Positions 31,279 to 40,621 of a DNA stretch of 64,000 bases are shown piece by piece (within the stretch, counting starts at the first letter, position 1; each line of letters begins with the position of its first letter). The notes under the pieces were generated by a model. It saw nothing but the letters and a program-made list of their open reading frames with translations. It did not search any database and had not been told where the DNA came from. Origin of the DNA: Pseudotabrizicola algicola (GTDB taxonomy: Bacteria; Pseudomonadota; Alphaproteobacteria; Rhodobacterales; Rhodobacteraceae); contig NZ_JAAIKE010000001.1 of NCBI RefSeq assembly GCF_010915705.1, forward strand, positions 930,001-994,000. The letters run 5' to 3'. The position numbers and the translations under genes are program-made.

Positions 31279-32409
31279 TCAGCGGTCCTCCTGCAAAAGG
31301 AACAAGGCACGGAACAGGGCGTCGAGGTCGGCGGGCGTAACGTTCAGCGTCAGCGACAGCCGCAGCCGTTCAGAGCCCTTGGGCACGGTGGGCGACCGGA
31401 TCGGTCGCAGGTCAAAGCCCTGTGATTGCAGCCGGGCCGATGCCGCCAGACATTGCAAGTCGCCCGCGATCGGGATGGGTTGGATCTGGCTGTGCGACGG
31501 CGCAAGGCCGAGACAAGACGAGCGCAAGGCCAGATCATCCATCCGCGCAAGCAGGGTTTCACGCCGCGACGGATCGGTAGCGATGTGCTCCAGTATGCCG
31601 CACAGCACCTCGGCCAGCAGGGGCGAAGGGGCGGTAGAATAAATGAAACTGCGGGCACGGTTGACCAGAAGCTCAATCAATGGCCTGGCGGCACAGATCA
31701 GCGCGCCTTGCCCGCCAAGCGCCTTGCCGCAGGTATGCAGGCTGACCAGATAGGGCTCGGCCGCCCATTCCGCCGCCAGCCCGCGCCCGCCGGGACCGAA
31801 AATGCCCGTGGCATGGGCCTCGTCCACCACCAGCATGGCGCCTGTGTCCCGAGCCAGCGCGGCGAAATCGGCAAGGGGTGCCCTGTCGCCGTCCATCGAA
31901 TACAGGCTCTCGACCGCCAACCAGACCTGCCCCTTTCCGCCCGCCAGCCGCCAGCCCAAAAGCGCATCGCGCGCCGCATCGGCGTCATTGTGGGGAAAGG
32001 ACTGCGCCTCGGCAGCGCCCAATCGCAGACCGTCCCGCGTGCTGGCATGGATCAGCGCATCGTACAGAACCAGATCGCGTTGCTGTGGCAGGGCCGCGAA
32101 AAGCCCCAGATTTGCGGCATAGCCTGACCCGAAATAGAGTGCGGCGCCGGCACCGAAGTGCTGCGCGGCTAAAGCTTCCAGCCGTTCAAAGGCTGGATGG
32201 TTGCCGCGCAACAGCCGCGCCGCACCAGCGCCAAGCGGCACGCCGCGGGCCAGAGCCTCTTGCGCCAACCGCTGCACCATGGCTGACCCAGCCAGCCCCA
32301 GATAATCATTCGAAGCGAAATCCAGCCCTTCTGCGGTCCGAAGGTGACGCAGCCGGTGGCGGGTTGCCAGACTGTCGAGCAAGCGCCTGGGAGCCTCAAG
32401 CACGGACAT
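31279..32409 (-). CDS. bioF: 8-amino-7-oxononanoate synthase
   Basis: A 376-residue alpha-oxoamine synthase that joins alanine to pimeloyl-ACP to give [20 protein letters not shown] is the typical N-terminal motif, [18 protein letters not shown] binds [23 protein letters not shown] contains the conserved Asp/His, and [20 protein letters not shown] holds the PLP Lys. The start at 32409 (MSVLEAP) overlaps the bioB stop by 14 bases. Length and motifs are normal. Confidence 0.96.
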   Translation of the reverse strand: MSVLEAPRRLLDSLATRHRLRHLRTAEGLDFASNDYLGLAGSAMVQRLAQEALARGVPLGAGAARLLRGNHPAFERLEALAAQHFGAGAALYFGSGYAANLGLFAALPQQRDLVLYDALIHASTRDGLRLGAAEAQSFPHNDADAARDALLGWRLAGGKGQVWLAVESLYSMDGDRAPLADFAALARDTGAMLVVDEAHATGIFGPGGRGLAAEWAAEPYLVSLHTCGKALGGQGALICAARPLIELLVNRARSFIYSTAPSPLLAEVLCGILEHIATDPSRRETLLARMDDLALRSSCLGLAPSHSQIQPIPIAGDLQCLAASARLQSQGFDLRPIRSPTVPKGSERLRLSLTLNVTPADLDALFRALFLLQEDR

Positions 32410-33382
32410 CGGACGCCATGGGTTGCAGGCCAAGCCGGCCGAACAACGCAAGGTCGTCGTCGGTTTCCGGATTGTCGGCGGTCAGAAGCCTTTCGCCCAT
32501 GAATATCGAATTTGCACCGGCAAAGAAGCACATCGCCTGCAACTCGTCGCTCATCCCCTTTCGTCCGGCCGACAAACGCAGAACCGAAGTGGGCATCAGA
32601 AGCCGCGCCAGAGCCACCATCCGGACAAAGCTGATCGCGTCGACAGGTTTCGCCTGCGCCAGCGGAGTACCCTCGATCGGTATCAGCATGTTGATGGGCA
32701 CACTTTCAGGCGGTTCGGGCAGATTGGCCAAAGTGACCAGCATCGAAACCCGGTCCTCGACTGTCTCGCCCATACCGAGGATGCCGCCGGAACACACCTT
32801 GATCCCCGCTGCGCGCACCCGGGCAAGCGTATCGATCCGGTCGGCAAAGGTGCGGGTGCCGATCACCTGCGGATAATGGGCCTCGGAGGTGTCGATATTG
32901 TGGTTGTAGTAATCTAGCCCTGCGCGAGCCAGCCGTACCGCCTGATCTTCGCTGAGCATGCCCAACGTCATGCAGGTTTCCATCCCCAGATCGCGGACGC
33001 CGTGCACCATCGCCTCGATCATGTCCATGTCGCGGTCCTTCGGCTCGCGCCAGGCCGCGCCCATGCAATAGCGTGTTGCACCGCTGTCGCGGGCCTTCCG
33101 CGCCTCTGCAAGCACCTTCTCGACTTCCATCAGCTTGGTGGCCGACAGTTTCGCGCCATTGCGGACCGACTGGCTGCAATAGGCGCAATCCTCGGGGCAG
33201 CCGCCGGTCTTGATGGACAAGAGGCGGCTCAGTTGCACCCGGTTCGGATCGAAATGCGCCCGGTGCGTCAGATGCGCGCGATGAAGCAGGTCCATGAGCG
33301 GCCGATGATATACGGAAAGCGCAAACGGCAGATCGAATCTGGTCCCACCAGCAGATTTCATAGATAACAAGATATCCGACAT
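32396..33382 (-). CDS. bioB: Biotin synthase
   Basis: A 328-residue radical SAM enzyme that inserts sulfur into dethiobiotin. The CxxxCxxC cluster ligand is in [20 protein letters not shown] near residue 60. Further signatures are [40 protein letters not shown] and [20 protein letters not shown]. It is the first gene of the operon. GGAAG lies ahead of the ATG. A BioR-like box begins 28 bases upstream of the start and another lies within codons 5-9, so expression is probably repressed when biotin is sufficient. Confidence 0.97.
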   Translation of the reverse strand: MSDILLSMKSAGGTRFDLPFALSVYHRPLMDLLHRAHLTHRAHFDPNRVQLSRLLSIKTGGCPEDCAYCSQSVRNGAKLSATKLMEVEKVLAEARKARDSGATRYCMGAAWREPKDRDMDMIEAMVHGVRDLGMETCMTLGMLSEDQAVRLARAGLDYYNHNIDTSEAHYPQVIGTRTFADRIDTLARVRAAGIKVCSGGILGMGETVEDRVSMLVTLANLPEPPESVPINMLIPIEGTPLAQAKPVDAISFVRMVALARLLMPTSVLRLSAGRKGMSDELQAMCFFAGANSIFMGERLLTADNPETDDDLALFGRLGLQPMASDVRA

Positions 33383-33419
33383 CGAGCTTCCTTTCGAATC
33401 TCGCGCCGATTATCTATTA
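33358..33419 (-). promoter_or_regulatory. BioR-type operator boxes for the bio operon
   Basis: The known BioR box is TTATMKATAA. A one-mismatch match, TTATCTATTA, lies at 33410-33419, 28 bases upstream of the bioB ATG. A second, TTATCTATGA on the minus strand, lies within the first codons of bioB at about 33359-33368. A weaker copy, TTATCTACTA, overlaps the bioR stop at 33493. The adjacent GntR gene is the expected repressor. Confidence 0.7.
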
Positions 33420-33492
33420 TTTTGGAATCAGCGCAGGACGTTCTTGCCACGGAGCGGCAAAATCCACAATCCCGCGTGACGCCAAAGGAATA

Positions 33493-34137
33493 TTATCTAC
33501 TAAATCTTGCAGGCCCATGGGCCCGTCGCAAGTGCTTTGCCAGAACAAAGGCTGCCTGGTCCGCATCTCGGTTGCGCAGGGCAGTCAAAATCGCCTTGTG
33601 GTCGCGGTCGTCGCGCGGCTGGAACTCGACGCGAGCCGGATGCGCCTGCCGCGCGACCTGCAAAGCCTGCAATCGCAGCCTGTCAACCAGTTGGACAAGG
33701 CGCGGCAAGTGGCAATCCAGTATGAGGCCGTGGTGGAACTCGGCGTTGGCCGCCTCCCATTCTTCCGCCGTGCGGGCAAGGCTGCAGGCCCGGTCGGCCC
33801 CTTCCAGCCGCGCAAGCCAAGACGGGAAGTCCGCGCAGGCCGCCGCCGCGTGGCGCAACGCAAGGGGCTCCAGCACGGCCCGCATCTCGATGATTTCAAA
33901 TTGCGCGGCGGCATCGAAGACGGCAACCCTTACGCCTCTTCTCGGTAGAGTCTTGATCAGCCCCTCGGCTTCCAAGCGCCCGAACGCCTCGCGCACGGGC
34001 ACATGACTGGCTTGATAGTGCGCCGCGATCTCGGCCTGACCTAGCCGCGCCCCGGGCACGAGATCGCCCCCAGTGATCCGCCGACACAGATCCTGGAAGA
34101 TGCGCTCTGATAGGGTGGTTTCGGGGGACAACGGCAT
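33493..34137 (-). CDS. bioR: GntR family biotin repressor BioR
   Basis: A 214-residue GntR/FCD regulator. The winged helix spans residues 8-75 (LSERIFQDLCRRITGGDLVP, then HVPVREAFGRLEAEGLIKTL), and the C-terminal FCD domain carries the metal/ligand pocket (IIEMRAVLEPLALRHAAAAC, AEWEAANAEFHHGLIL). BioR is the alphaproteobacterial biotin regulator, usually beside bioBFDAZ, as here: it is directly upstream of bioB with the same direction. Start 34137 (MPLSPETTL) fits the family N terminus; upstream in-frame sequence is not conserved in style. Confidence 0.88.
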   Translation of the reverse strand: MPLSPETTLSERIFQDLCRRITGGDLVPGARLGQAEIAAHYQASHVPVREAFGRLEAEGLIKTLPRRGVRVAVFDAAAQFEIIEMRAVLEPLALRHAAAACADFPSWLARLEGADRACSLARTAEEWEAANAEFHHGLILDCHLPRLVQLVDRLRLQALQVARQAHPARVEFQPRDDRDHKAILTALRNRDADQAAFVLAKHLRRAHGPARFSR

Positions 34138-34571
34138 TCGCCAATATCTAGGCAATTCGCGTGCCTTACGGAAGCAAGATTTGGCCGGAGTGCCAGACGG
34201 TTCCGCAGTTTGCGTCACTTGTGCTTTTTGACCGCTTTCGATCCCGTAGCACTGTCGCATGCGGCATGCCCAAAAGGCTGCTTTCCGCCTATTACGATAT
34301 CGGGCTTCTTGACTAGCAGCTCGCTTAAAAGCGCACCACACCGCACAACTACGCCGCCTTCGGGTGTCTCTGTTCGCAGCGAAAGCAAACAAACCCGCTT
34401 CAACCGCGGCGTAGTTCAGTTCCGCCAACATTCTATAAGTACGTCATTTTTTGAATCCGTCTCGATTTAGATGAAGGGCGGATGGAAAGAGACGTGGGGC
34501 GTTCAGAGACTGATTTCGGCGGAAACGCCAGTCTCCGAAAGTCGGATGGCCTCGCTAAACCCCTTTGAAAC
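34138..34571. other. Intergenic stretch, no gene seen
   Basis: These 434 bases upstream of bioR contain no convincing ORF, RNA or repeat. The bioR promoter should lie in the left part. An AATATCTAGGCAATT stretch at about 34141 resembles a degenerate BioR box but is too weak to call. The rest is unexplained. Confidence 0.5.
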
Positions 34572-34599
34572 AAAAAGAAAAAAGGCCCCGTCAGGGACC
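34572..34599 (-). terminator. Rho-independent terminator after tRNA-Ser
   Basis: Read leftward, GGTCCC and GGGGCC pair (with one G-T pair) around TGAC at 34584-34599, followed by TTTTTTCTTTTTG. It lies 25 bases after the 3' end of the tRNA gene and is its probable terminator. Confidence 0.88.
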
Positions 34600-34624
34600 T
34601 CATCTCGGGTTTGCGATGTGCAAG

Positions 34625-34714
34625 TGGCGGACAGTGAGGGATTCGAACCCTCGAGACGGTTCCCCGCCTACACACTTTCCAGGCGTGCGCCTTCGACCAC
34701 TCGGCCAACTGTCC
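34625..34714 (-). tRNA. tRNA-Ser (anticodon GGA)
   Basis: A 90-base class II tRNA. The acceptor arms GGACAGT and ACTGTCC pair perfectly, the discriminator is G and the 3' CCA is encoded. The D arm is TTGGCCGAGTGGTCGAAGG, the anticodon loop reads CTGGAAA giving anticodon GGA for UCU/UCC, a long variable arm follows as in serine tRNAs, and the T loop is GGTTCGAATCC. It lies upstream of a strong terminator and is probably a single-gene unit. Confidence 0.97.
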
Positions 34715-34725
34715 GTGCGGGTGTC

Positions 34726-35034
34726 TTAATCGCGACTGGAGCAAAGATGCAAGAGGCGATTTCCGGAAACTGGCGGAGTATGTGCTTTGGCCAACATGGC
34801 GGCTGGAAGTGTCGGGGCGGCCTGCGCATCGACCACCTGGATATCGCGGCAGATACGGTCATGCCCGCGCCGCTCGACGCGGAAGGCCACCACATCTCCG
34901 ACCTCGACGGCTACCATCGGGTTGCGCCACGCGGTCGGGCCACTGGCAATGCCAAGTTCCTTCGAATCCTCACACCAGATGATGGCGCGAAACTCTTGTC
35001 GCGAATACCAGATCACCACACCGTTCATTGTCAT
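34726..35034 (-). CDS. Conserved small protein of unknown function, 102 aa
   Basis: A 102-residue protein starting MTMNGVVIWYSRQEFRAIIW. The following pattern, SKELGIASGPTAWRNPMVAV then EVGDVVAFRVERRGHDRICR, suggests a small beta-barrel, perhaps like a cold-shock/OB fold, but no RNP motif is visible. GGAG lies eight bases ahead of the ATG at 35034; the next ATG is two codons later. It ends 12 bases upstream of the tRNA-Ser gene on the same strand. A similar layout occurs in related bacteria as far as I recall. Function unknown. Confidence 0.65.
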   Translation of the reverse strand: MTMNGVVIWYSRQEFRAIIWCEDSKELGIASGPTAWRNPMVAVEVGDVVAFRVERRGHDRICRDIQVVDAQAAPTLPAAMLAKAHTPPVSGNRLLHLCSSRD

Positions 35035-35240
35035 CGGGCCGTCTCCTTGTCTTGCGGCGCGCCCCCAGCGCGCAGCACCACAAAAGTAAGCAAGATGCCC
35101 CGTCGCAAACAGTCGGTGATCTGTATCAAGCCTGACGCGAACCAGCATCAGGCGGAGCCGGCCTTGACGCTGTTTGGCATCAGATGGTATTGCACACGCT
35201 TTCGAACCGGCGCAGGTGCTGCGCAACCGCGGATGCTGTG

Positions 35241-36038
35241 ATGACAAGACGCCCCTCTCCCAACCCGGCCGATCTGCGGATGATTCTGGGAGATAACCTG
35301 CGGCAGCTGTGCCAGAACACCACATCCATCAGTGAATTGTGCCGCACCATCGGGGTCAACCGGACCCAGTTCAACCGGTATCTGTCCGGCACCGCCTTTC
35401 CACGCCCCGACATCCTGTTTCGCATTTGTCGGCATTTCGGCGTCGATGCGAATATCCTGCTGCAGCGGCTCGACCGGCTGCCGACTGCGCCCGTCGCCGA
35501 GGCCCAGCCCACAGGTCGCCTTGTCATCGACACCCAGCGGCCGTTTGACCATTACCTGCTGCCGGATGGAATCTACCGGTATTGGCGCAAATCCTTTCGC
35601 CAGCCGGAGAAAGCCTATTGCGGCCTTGCGCGCATCTATCGAAAGGGCAGCGAAAAGCTGTGGAAAGGGTATGATGTGCATGATGTCGCCATCCGCAGCG
35701 GCACCAAGCGCCATGCCCGCTCGACCTGCTATGAAGGCCAGTTGATCCAGCAGTTCGATGGCTTCGCGCTGATGTCACGCACGCCCTATAACGACCAGAT
35801 GAATGTCACCTATTTCGAGTACGGGCTGGATGAAATGCCCGATTATTTCAGCGGCATCTCTTTTGTCACGCGGCGCAGGCTGGCGGCGGCCAGCCGCCTT
35901 ACGGCGATTGTGATGCAGCGCCTTGGCGACAGCTGCCCGTTACGCCTTGCCGCCGCGCGCGGCTGCGGCACCCAGCCGATCGAGTCGCTGCCTCCCCATA
36001 TCCGCGGCGCCCTCGACCGGGTGCCAGACCGGCTTTGA
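35241..36038 (+). CDS. XRE family transcriptional regulator with unknown C-terminal domain
   Basis: A 265-residue protein. Residues 15-80 form an XRE helix-turn-helix (LCQNTTSISELCRTIGVNRT, then QFNRYLSGTAFPRPDILFRI). The remaining 180 residues form an unrecognised domain with many aromatic residues (DHYLLPDGIYRYWRKSF, EKLWKGYDVHDVAIRSG, MNVTYFEYGLDEMPDYFSGI) that may bind a small ligand. It stands alone, divergent from the 102-residue gene, and ends 7 bases before the convergent AlaX stop. No operator is obvious. Not phage-like in codon use. Confidence 0.82.
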   Translation: MTRRPSPNPADLRMILGDNLRQLCQNTTSISELCRTIGVNRTQFNRYLSGTAFPRPDILFRICRHFGVDANILLQRLDRLPTAPVAEAQPTGRLVIDTQRPFDHYLLPDGIYRYWRKSFRQPEKAYCGLARIYRKGSEKLWKGYDVHDVAIRSGTKRHARSTCYEGQLIQQFDGFALMSRTPYNDQMNVTYFEYGLDEMPDYFSGISFVTRRRLAAASRLTAIVMQRLGDSCPLRLAAARGCGTQPIESLPPHIRGALDRVPDRL

Positions 36039-36045
36039 CGCTTAG

Positions 36046-36765
36046 CTAGCCTGCCAGTGCCAGAATGACACGGCGGTTCTGTCGGCCCTTGTTTTCTATC
36101 TTGGTGATCTCAACCCGCCCGATTTCACCGGTGCGGGCCACATGGGTGCCGCCGCAGGGCTGCAAATCCACCTGATCCGCGCCCTCTCCGATCCGCACCA
36201 GCCGCACGCGCCCCTGCCCCGTCGGCGGCCTGACCGACATGGTCTTGACCAATCCCGGATTGGCCAGCAGTTCTTCATCGGTTATCCATGTCTCGCCGAC
36301 CGGCAGGTCGCGGCCGATAAGGGCATTCAGAACACGGGTCAGTTGCGCCAGATCGGCGGGTGGTTCGGGCATGTCAAAATCGAGCCGGCCACGCTCGGCC
36401 CCGATCTGTCCGCCCGTCACCGGCAGCGGAATCACCACGGACAGAAGGTGCAGCGCCGTGTGCATCCGCATATGCCGGTGGCGCCGCGCCCAATCCAGCC
36501 GCTGCGTCAACTCGGCGCCGACAGGCGGCAGCGCCAGCGGTTCTGCCGGAACCAGCGCGATCTGCCCGCCTTCGACCTTGACGGCTGTTGCGATCGTCAG
36601 CCGCCCCCCCGGCCATTCCACCCAGCCATTGTCCCCCGGCTGCCCGCCGCCGGTCGGGTAAAACACCGAGCGGTCCACCAATATGCCGCCCTCGGGCGTA
36701 TGCCCTGTCACCTGCGAGCGGATTTGCTGCACATAGGCATCGCCGCGAAACACCGCTTCCGTCAT
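36046..36765 (-). CDS. Alanyl-tRNA editing protein (AlaX-like)
   Basis: A 239-residue trans-editing hydrolase related to the editing domain of alanyl-tRNA synthetase. DRSVFYPTGGGQPGDNG near residue 32 is the conserved loop, HMRMHTALHLLSVVIP contains the HxxxH zinc site, and DLQPCGGTHVARTGEIGRVE has the CxxxH ligands. It removes serine or glycine wrongly attached to tRNA-Ala. Length is typical of AlaX-M proteins. It lies 3 bases after the mscS-type gene start region on the same strand but is transcribed after it, so it is probably co-transcribed with the channel and cysK. Confidence 0.92.
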   Translation of the reverse strand: MTEAVFRGDAYVQQIRSQVTGHTPEGGILVDRSVFYPTGGGQPGDNGWVEWPGGRLTIATAVKVEGGQIALVPAEPLALPPVGAELTQRLDWARRHRHMRMHTALHLLSVVIPLPVTGGQIGAERGRLDFDMPEPPADLAQLTRVLNALIGRDLPVGETWITDEELLANPGLVKTMSVRPPTGQGRVRLVRIGEGADQVDLQPCGGTHVARTGEIGRVEITKIENKGRQNRRVILALAG

Positions 36766-36768
36766 CGA

Positions 36769-39399
36769 CTAGTCTCCAGATTTATCGGGCGCTGCCTCGG
36801 CGTCGCCCGAGGTCGGGTCGATCCCCTCGCCCGGAACAACATCTCTGGCCAGAGGCCCCGGCGGTCTTTGTTCGCGCATCGCGGGCGCAGAGGCTTCATC
36901 CGGCGCGGGCGCGGCAGGTCCAGTGGCGGCAAGTCCGGTCGCGGCAAGCCCCGCCGCGGCGGGCACCTGCCGCAGCAGATCGGCAATCTCTGCCGCGTTG
37001 CGCAATGTGACATCCGACTGCGCGAAGGGAATCTCGATCCCCTCTTCGGCGAACCGCTGCGCGATCATGTGGTTGATCTCGCTGCGCACCGACAGCGAAA
37101 AGTTCACGTCGCGCAAGATCAGGCGAATCTCGAAGGACAGCGAATCCGCGCCGAAGGCCATGAACACCACCATCGGCGGCGGGTTCAGAATGGCCAGGGG
37201 CTGTGCCTCGGCGATTTCCTGCAGAATGCGGGTGACTTTGCGCGTGTCAGACCCATAGGCTACCCCCACCGGCACGATCAACCGTCCCGTCAGGTTATAG
37301 CGCGTCCAGTTCGTGACCCGCCCTGCCACCAGATCGGTGTTCGGCACGATGACATCAGTCCGGTCAAAGGTCTGGATGCGGGTCGAGCGCACCGAGATGG
37401 ACCGCACCGTGCCTTGCACGCCGCCCACTTCGATCCAGTCCCCCTCGCTCACCGGACGCTCGATCAGCAGGATGATGCCAGAGACGAAATTCGACACGAT
37501 GTTCTGGAGGCCAAAGCCGATACCAACCGACAAGGCCCCGGCGACAATGGCAAGGCCCGACAGATCGATGCCCGCCGCATTGATGGCGATCAAGCCGGCA
37601 AAGAAGATGCCGACATATCCGACGCCCGACACGAGGGCGTTGCGCGCGCCTTGGTCCAGACTGGTCCTTGGCAGGATAGAGCCGCGCAAAGCCCCCTGAA
37701 ACAGCCGCGTCACGGTGATGCCGACGCCGAACAGCACCGCAAAAAACAGGAAGCTGGTAGGCGAGATGCGGGTGTCACCCAAGGTGAAGCCTTCGCGCAA
37801 GCGCGTCCAGATCTCGGTCAGATCCGAAAGCCGTGCCCCCCAGATCAGAGCCAGCAGCGGCAAGGCCGCCAGCACCAGACCAAAGCCCACCAGAACCGGC
37901 ACCAACGCATTGCGCGCGCCATCCTCGTTGCGGGTGATCACCGCATAGATGTCGGTCACCGCCCCTTGCAGAATGTAAAGCAGGCCCAGAAGGCCGAGCG
38001 ATGTCGCTGCGGGAAACACCATCGCCTCGGCGGCGGGCACATAGCCGATGGCCGCCAGAACGGGGGCCAGAAAGCCGATAACGACAGCCCCTCGCCCCAC
38101 AAGATAGATGATGCGGTTGCGAAAGCTGACCTCGTCATCCGCTTCGGCCTCGGCCACCAGCGTCAGCCGGATCGCCCGCCCGATCCGCACCAGAACCACC
38201 GCCGCCACAAGGATCGCGGGAAAAGCCACCACGGCGCGCGAAGCCTCGCTCAGCGCCTGATGGTCCATGACCGCCGCGCGCAGCGTGTTGAGCGCAAGAA
38301 CAGCCCCGTAAAGCGCCGCCAGAAACCGCCCCTCGGCACGCGTTTCGGGGCTCAGACGCAGCGGCAGCGCATCGTGATGGCGCGGGAACACCTGCACACC
38401 CAGCCAAACCGCGCAGAACAGCAGCAGCCCCGCATAGGGCAACGCATCCAGAAGCCGCGTGCCGACAATGCCGAACATTCCCGTCAGGCCAAGCGCATGG
38501 GCCAGCGCCATGACCCCGAGCGTCGGCACCACGATTTGCCCCAAGGACAGCACCAGCGAGGCGACCAGCCCCCCGCGCGCCGACCAACGCTGGTTGATCC
38601 GCCCCACCAATCCTTCGATCAATGGCCGGCCGCGCCAGATCAGCACCACGCTGAACAAGAGCAGAAAGGCAATCAGCGGAAGGTTGTTCACCAGCGTTTC
38701 ATGCGACGCCGCCGTGCTCCAGCGCCGCTGCGTCTCGGACAAAAGGCCAAGCGCCGCACTTGTTACCGCGCGCACCGCCTCGGGCCAGTTCGCCGGGTTC
38801 AGCGGCGAGGGATAGAGCTGCAACAGCGCATCCGCCTGCTGTTCGCGCAAGGTGCGGTCAATCTCGGCGATCAGCCCGTCGGCACGCCGATAGGCCTCTT
38901 CCGCCGCGATGCCGGGCGCTTGCAGACGCACCAGTTGGTCGGTCAGCGCCGCGCGGCGACCCGCGATTTCAGGTGCCTCGGTCTGGCCTTCCTCGGGCAC
39001 TGGCCCCAAGGCCGCGATCTGCTGGCGCAGCGTGGTGATGCGAGAGGAATTGGTATTTTGCGCGACAAGAAGCGCAGAGCGCCAGTCCGCCAGTTGCGCG
39101 CGCAAGCCGTCGAGCACGGCGGCAGGGGTGTTGTTGTTCTCCAGCGCGGTTTCGGCCCGTTCGGCCACCGCTTCCCAAGCCGGATAGTCAAGCTCGGTGG
39201 CCGCCAGCGCCGCACCCGAGGCCGGCTCGGATGCAGGGGGCGCGGGCGACGGGCTTGGCTGCTCGACGGGTGGCGCGGCAGGCTGCTGAACCTCGCCCGC
39301 CGGCTCTGCCTGCTGCGCCTGCGCCAGCACGGGCAAGACCACGAAGAAAAGCGCGGCAACCGCCGCCTGCACAAACCCCAAACCGCGGCGCAGCGTCAT
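36769..39399 (-). CDS. Large MscS-type mechanosensitive channel with DUF3772
   Basis: An 876-residue inner membrane channel. It has a signal peptide ending AQAQQ, a Pro-rich linker, then a periplasmic DUF3772 domain (LDGLRAQLADWRSALLVAQN, RRAALTDQLVRLQAPGIAAE). About ten membrane segments follow between residues 250 and 620. The MscS core near residue 640 reads IGFGLQNIVSNFVSGIILLI and RTDVIVPNTDLVAGRVTNWT. Ala/Pro-rich residues end the protein. It opens under turgor stress to release solutes. It overlaps cysK by 4 bases, so the two are co-translated. Confidence 0.92.
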   Translation of the reverse strand: MTLRRGLGFVQAAVAALFFVVLPVLAQAQQAEPAGEVQQPAAPPVEQPSPSPAPPASEPASGAALAATELDYPAWEAVAERAETALENNNTPAAVLDGLRAQLADWRSALLVAQNTNSSRITTLRQQIAALGPVPEEGQTEAPEIAGRRAALTDQLVRLQAPGIAAEEAYRRADGLIAEIDRTLREQQADALLQLYPSPLNPANWPEAVRAVTSAALGLLSETQRRWSTAASHETLVNNLPLIAFLLLFSVVLIWRGRPLIEGLVGRINQRWSARGGLVASLVLSLGQIVVPTLGVMALAHALGLTGMFGIVGTRLLDALPYAGLLLFCAVWLGVQVFPRHHDALPLRLSPETRAEGRFLAALYGAVLALNTLRAAVMDHQALSEASRAVVAFPAILVAAVVLVRIGRAIRLTLVAEAEADDEVSFRNRIIYLVGRGAVVIGFLAPVLAAIGYVPAAEAMVFPAATSLGLLGLLYILQGAVTDIYAVITRNEDGARNALVPVLVGFGLVLAALPLLALIWGARLSDLTEIWTRLREGFTLGDTRISPTSFLFFAVLFGVGITVTRLFQGALRGSILPRTSLDQGARNALVSGVGYVGIFFAGLIAINAAGIDLSGLAIVAGALSVGIGFGLQNIVSNFVSGIILLIERPVSEGDWIEVGGVQGTVRSISVRSTRIQTFDRTDVIVPNTDLVAGRVTNWTRYNLTGRLIVPVGVAYGSDTRKVTRILQEIAEAQPLAILNPPPMVVFMAFGADSLSFEIRLILRDVNFSLSVRSEINHMIAQRFAEEGIEIPFAQSDVTLRNAAEIADLLRQVPAAAGLAATGLAATGPAAPAPDEASAPAMREQRPPGPLARDVVPGEGIDPTSGDAEAAPDKSGD

Positions 39400-40430
39400 G
39401 CGTCTTCAAACACGCTGGGCAAAGCCTTCGGGGCCGCGTCAAGCCAAGCCGGCACCGGCAACCCCTTTTCCTTCAGGAAAGCGGGGTTATAGAGCTTGGA
39501 CTGGTACCGGTTGCCATAATCGCAAAGGATCGTGACGATGGTATGCCCCGGCCCCATGTCGCGCGCCATGCGGATCGCTCCGGCAATGTTGATGCCCGAA
39601 GACCCTCCAAGGCAGATGCCCTCGTCCTCCAGCATGTCAAAGACCAGGGGGAGCGCCTCGGCATCGGGGATGCGATAGCTGAAATCGGGAGTAAAGCCTT
39701 CGAGATTGGCCGTGATCCGCCCCTGCCCGATGCCTTCGGTGATAGAGGTGCCGGGGCTTTCAAGCTTGCCACTGGTGTAAAAGGCATGCAGCGCCGCGCC
39801 TTCGGGATCTGCCAGCCCGATCTTGACGCCCTTGGGCTGCAACGCCATGCCGACGCCCGCCAGAGTGCCGCCCGAGCCGACCGCGCAGATGAACCCGTCC
39901 ACCTTGCCGCCGGTCTGTTCCCAGATTTCGGGACCGGTGGTTTCGATATGGGCAAGGCGGTTGGCCACATTGTCGAACTGGTTCGCCCAGATCGCGCCAT
40001 TGGGTTCGGTCCGCGCCAGCGCTTCGGCCAGACGGCCCGAATAGCGCACATAGTTGTTGGGGTTCTTGTAGGGCGCGGCAGGAACCTGCACCAGCTCGGC
40101 ACCCGCCAGCCGCAGCATGTCCTTCTTTTCCTGACTTTGCGTTTCGGGAATCACGATCACGGTCTTGAACCCCATCGAGGCACCCACCAGCGCAAGACCG
40201 ATACCGGTGTTGCCCGCCGTGCCTTCAACGATGGTGCCCCCCGGTTTCAGCGCCCCCCGCGCCACCGCGTCGCGGATGATGTAGAGCGCGGCGCGATCCT
40301 TGACCGACTGGCCGGGATTGAGGAATTCGCATTTGCCCAAAATGGTGCAGCCCGTCATCTCGGACGCGCGCTTGAGTTTGAGCAAAGGCGTATTGCCGAT
40401 GGTGTCGGCAAGATCGGAATGAATGCGCAT
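39396..40430 (-). CDS. cysK: Cysteine synthase
   Basis: A 344-residue PLP enzyme making cysteine from O-acetylserine and sulfide. IGNTPLLKLKRASEMTGC opens it, NPGQSVKDRAALYII holds the PLP Lys near residue 44, GTAGNTGIGLALVGAS is the substrate loop, and FICAVGSGGTLAGVGMAL binds the PLP phosphate. It is about 30 residues longer than typical CysK (near 310), with the extra length at the C terminus. In Rhodobacter sphaeroides cysK contributes with trgAB to tellurite resistance; here trgAB lies 17 kb away. The upstream gap to the aminotransferase has no clear gene. Confidence 0.94.
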   Translation of the reverse strand: MRIHSDLADTIGNTPLLKLKRASEMTGCTILGKCEFLNPGQSVKDRAALYIIRDAVARGALKPGGTIVEGTAGNTGIGLALVGASMGFKTVIVIPETQSQEKKDMLRLAGAELVQVPAAPYKNPNNYVRYSGRLAEALARTEPNGAIWANQFDNVANRLAHIETTGPEIWEQTGGKVDGFICAVGSGGTLAGVGMALQPKGVKIGLADPEGAALHAFYTSGKLESPGTSITEGIGQGRITANLEGFTPDFSYRIPDAEALPLVFDMLEDEGICLGGSSGINIAGAIRMARDMGPGHTIVTILCDYGNRYQSKLYNPAFLKEKGLPVPAWLDAAPKALPSVFEDA

Positions 40431-40621
40431 GATCGGCCCTCTTGTCCTTTGCCCTATCTGTAGGCAAGTCGGCGGCCAACCTCAAGCGATGGCCGCATCT
40501 GTTGCAGCAAAAGCGCCGGCGCGCACGCCAGAGCGGGCGCGCGCCGGGCCGGAAAGGGATGCCTCCGGCGCAAGTACTCCGGAAAGGTGCAGGCCAAAGC
40601 TCTGCCCCCTTCCCGCGCCTG

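Noticed and set aside
34625-34714. tRNA-Ser gene as the prophage attachment site
   Set aside because: It lies 6.4 kb to the right of the recombinase cassette, with the complete bio operon between, and large serine recombinases rarely use tRNA genes.
36142-39492. A 1,116-codon open frame on the + strand opposite the MscS channel gene
   Set aside because: It is composed mainly of Arg, Pro, His and Gln with no domain, and lies antisense to a channel gene with clear motifs. This is the usual GC-rich shadow.
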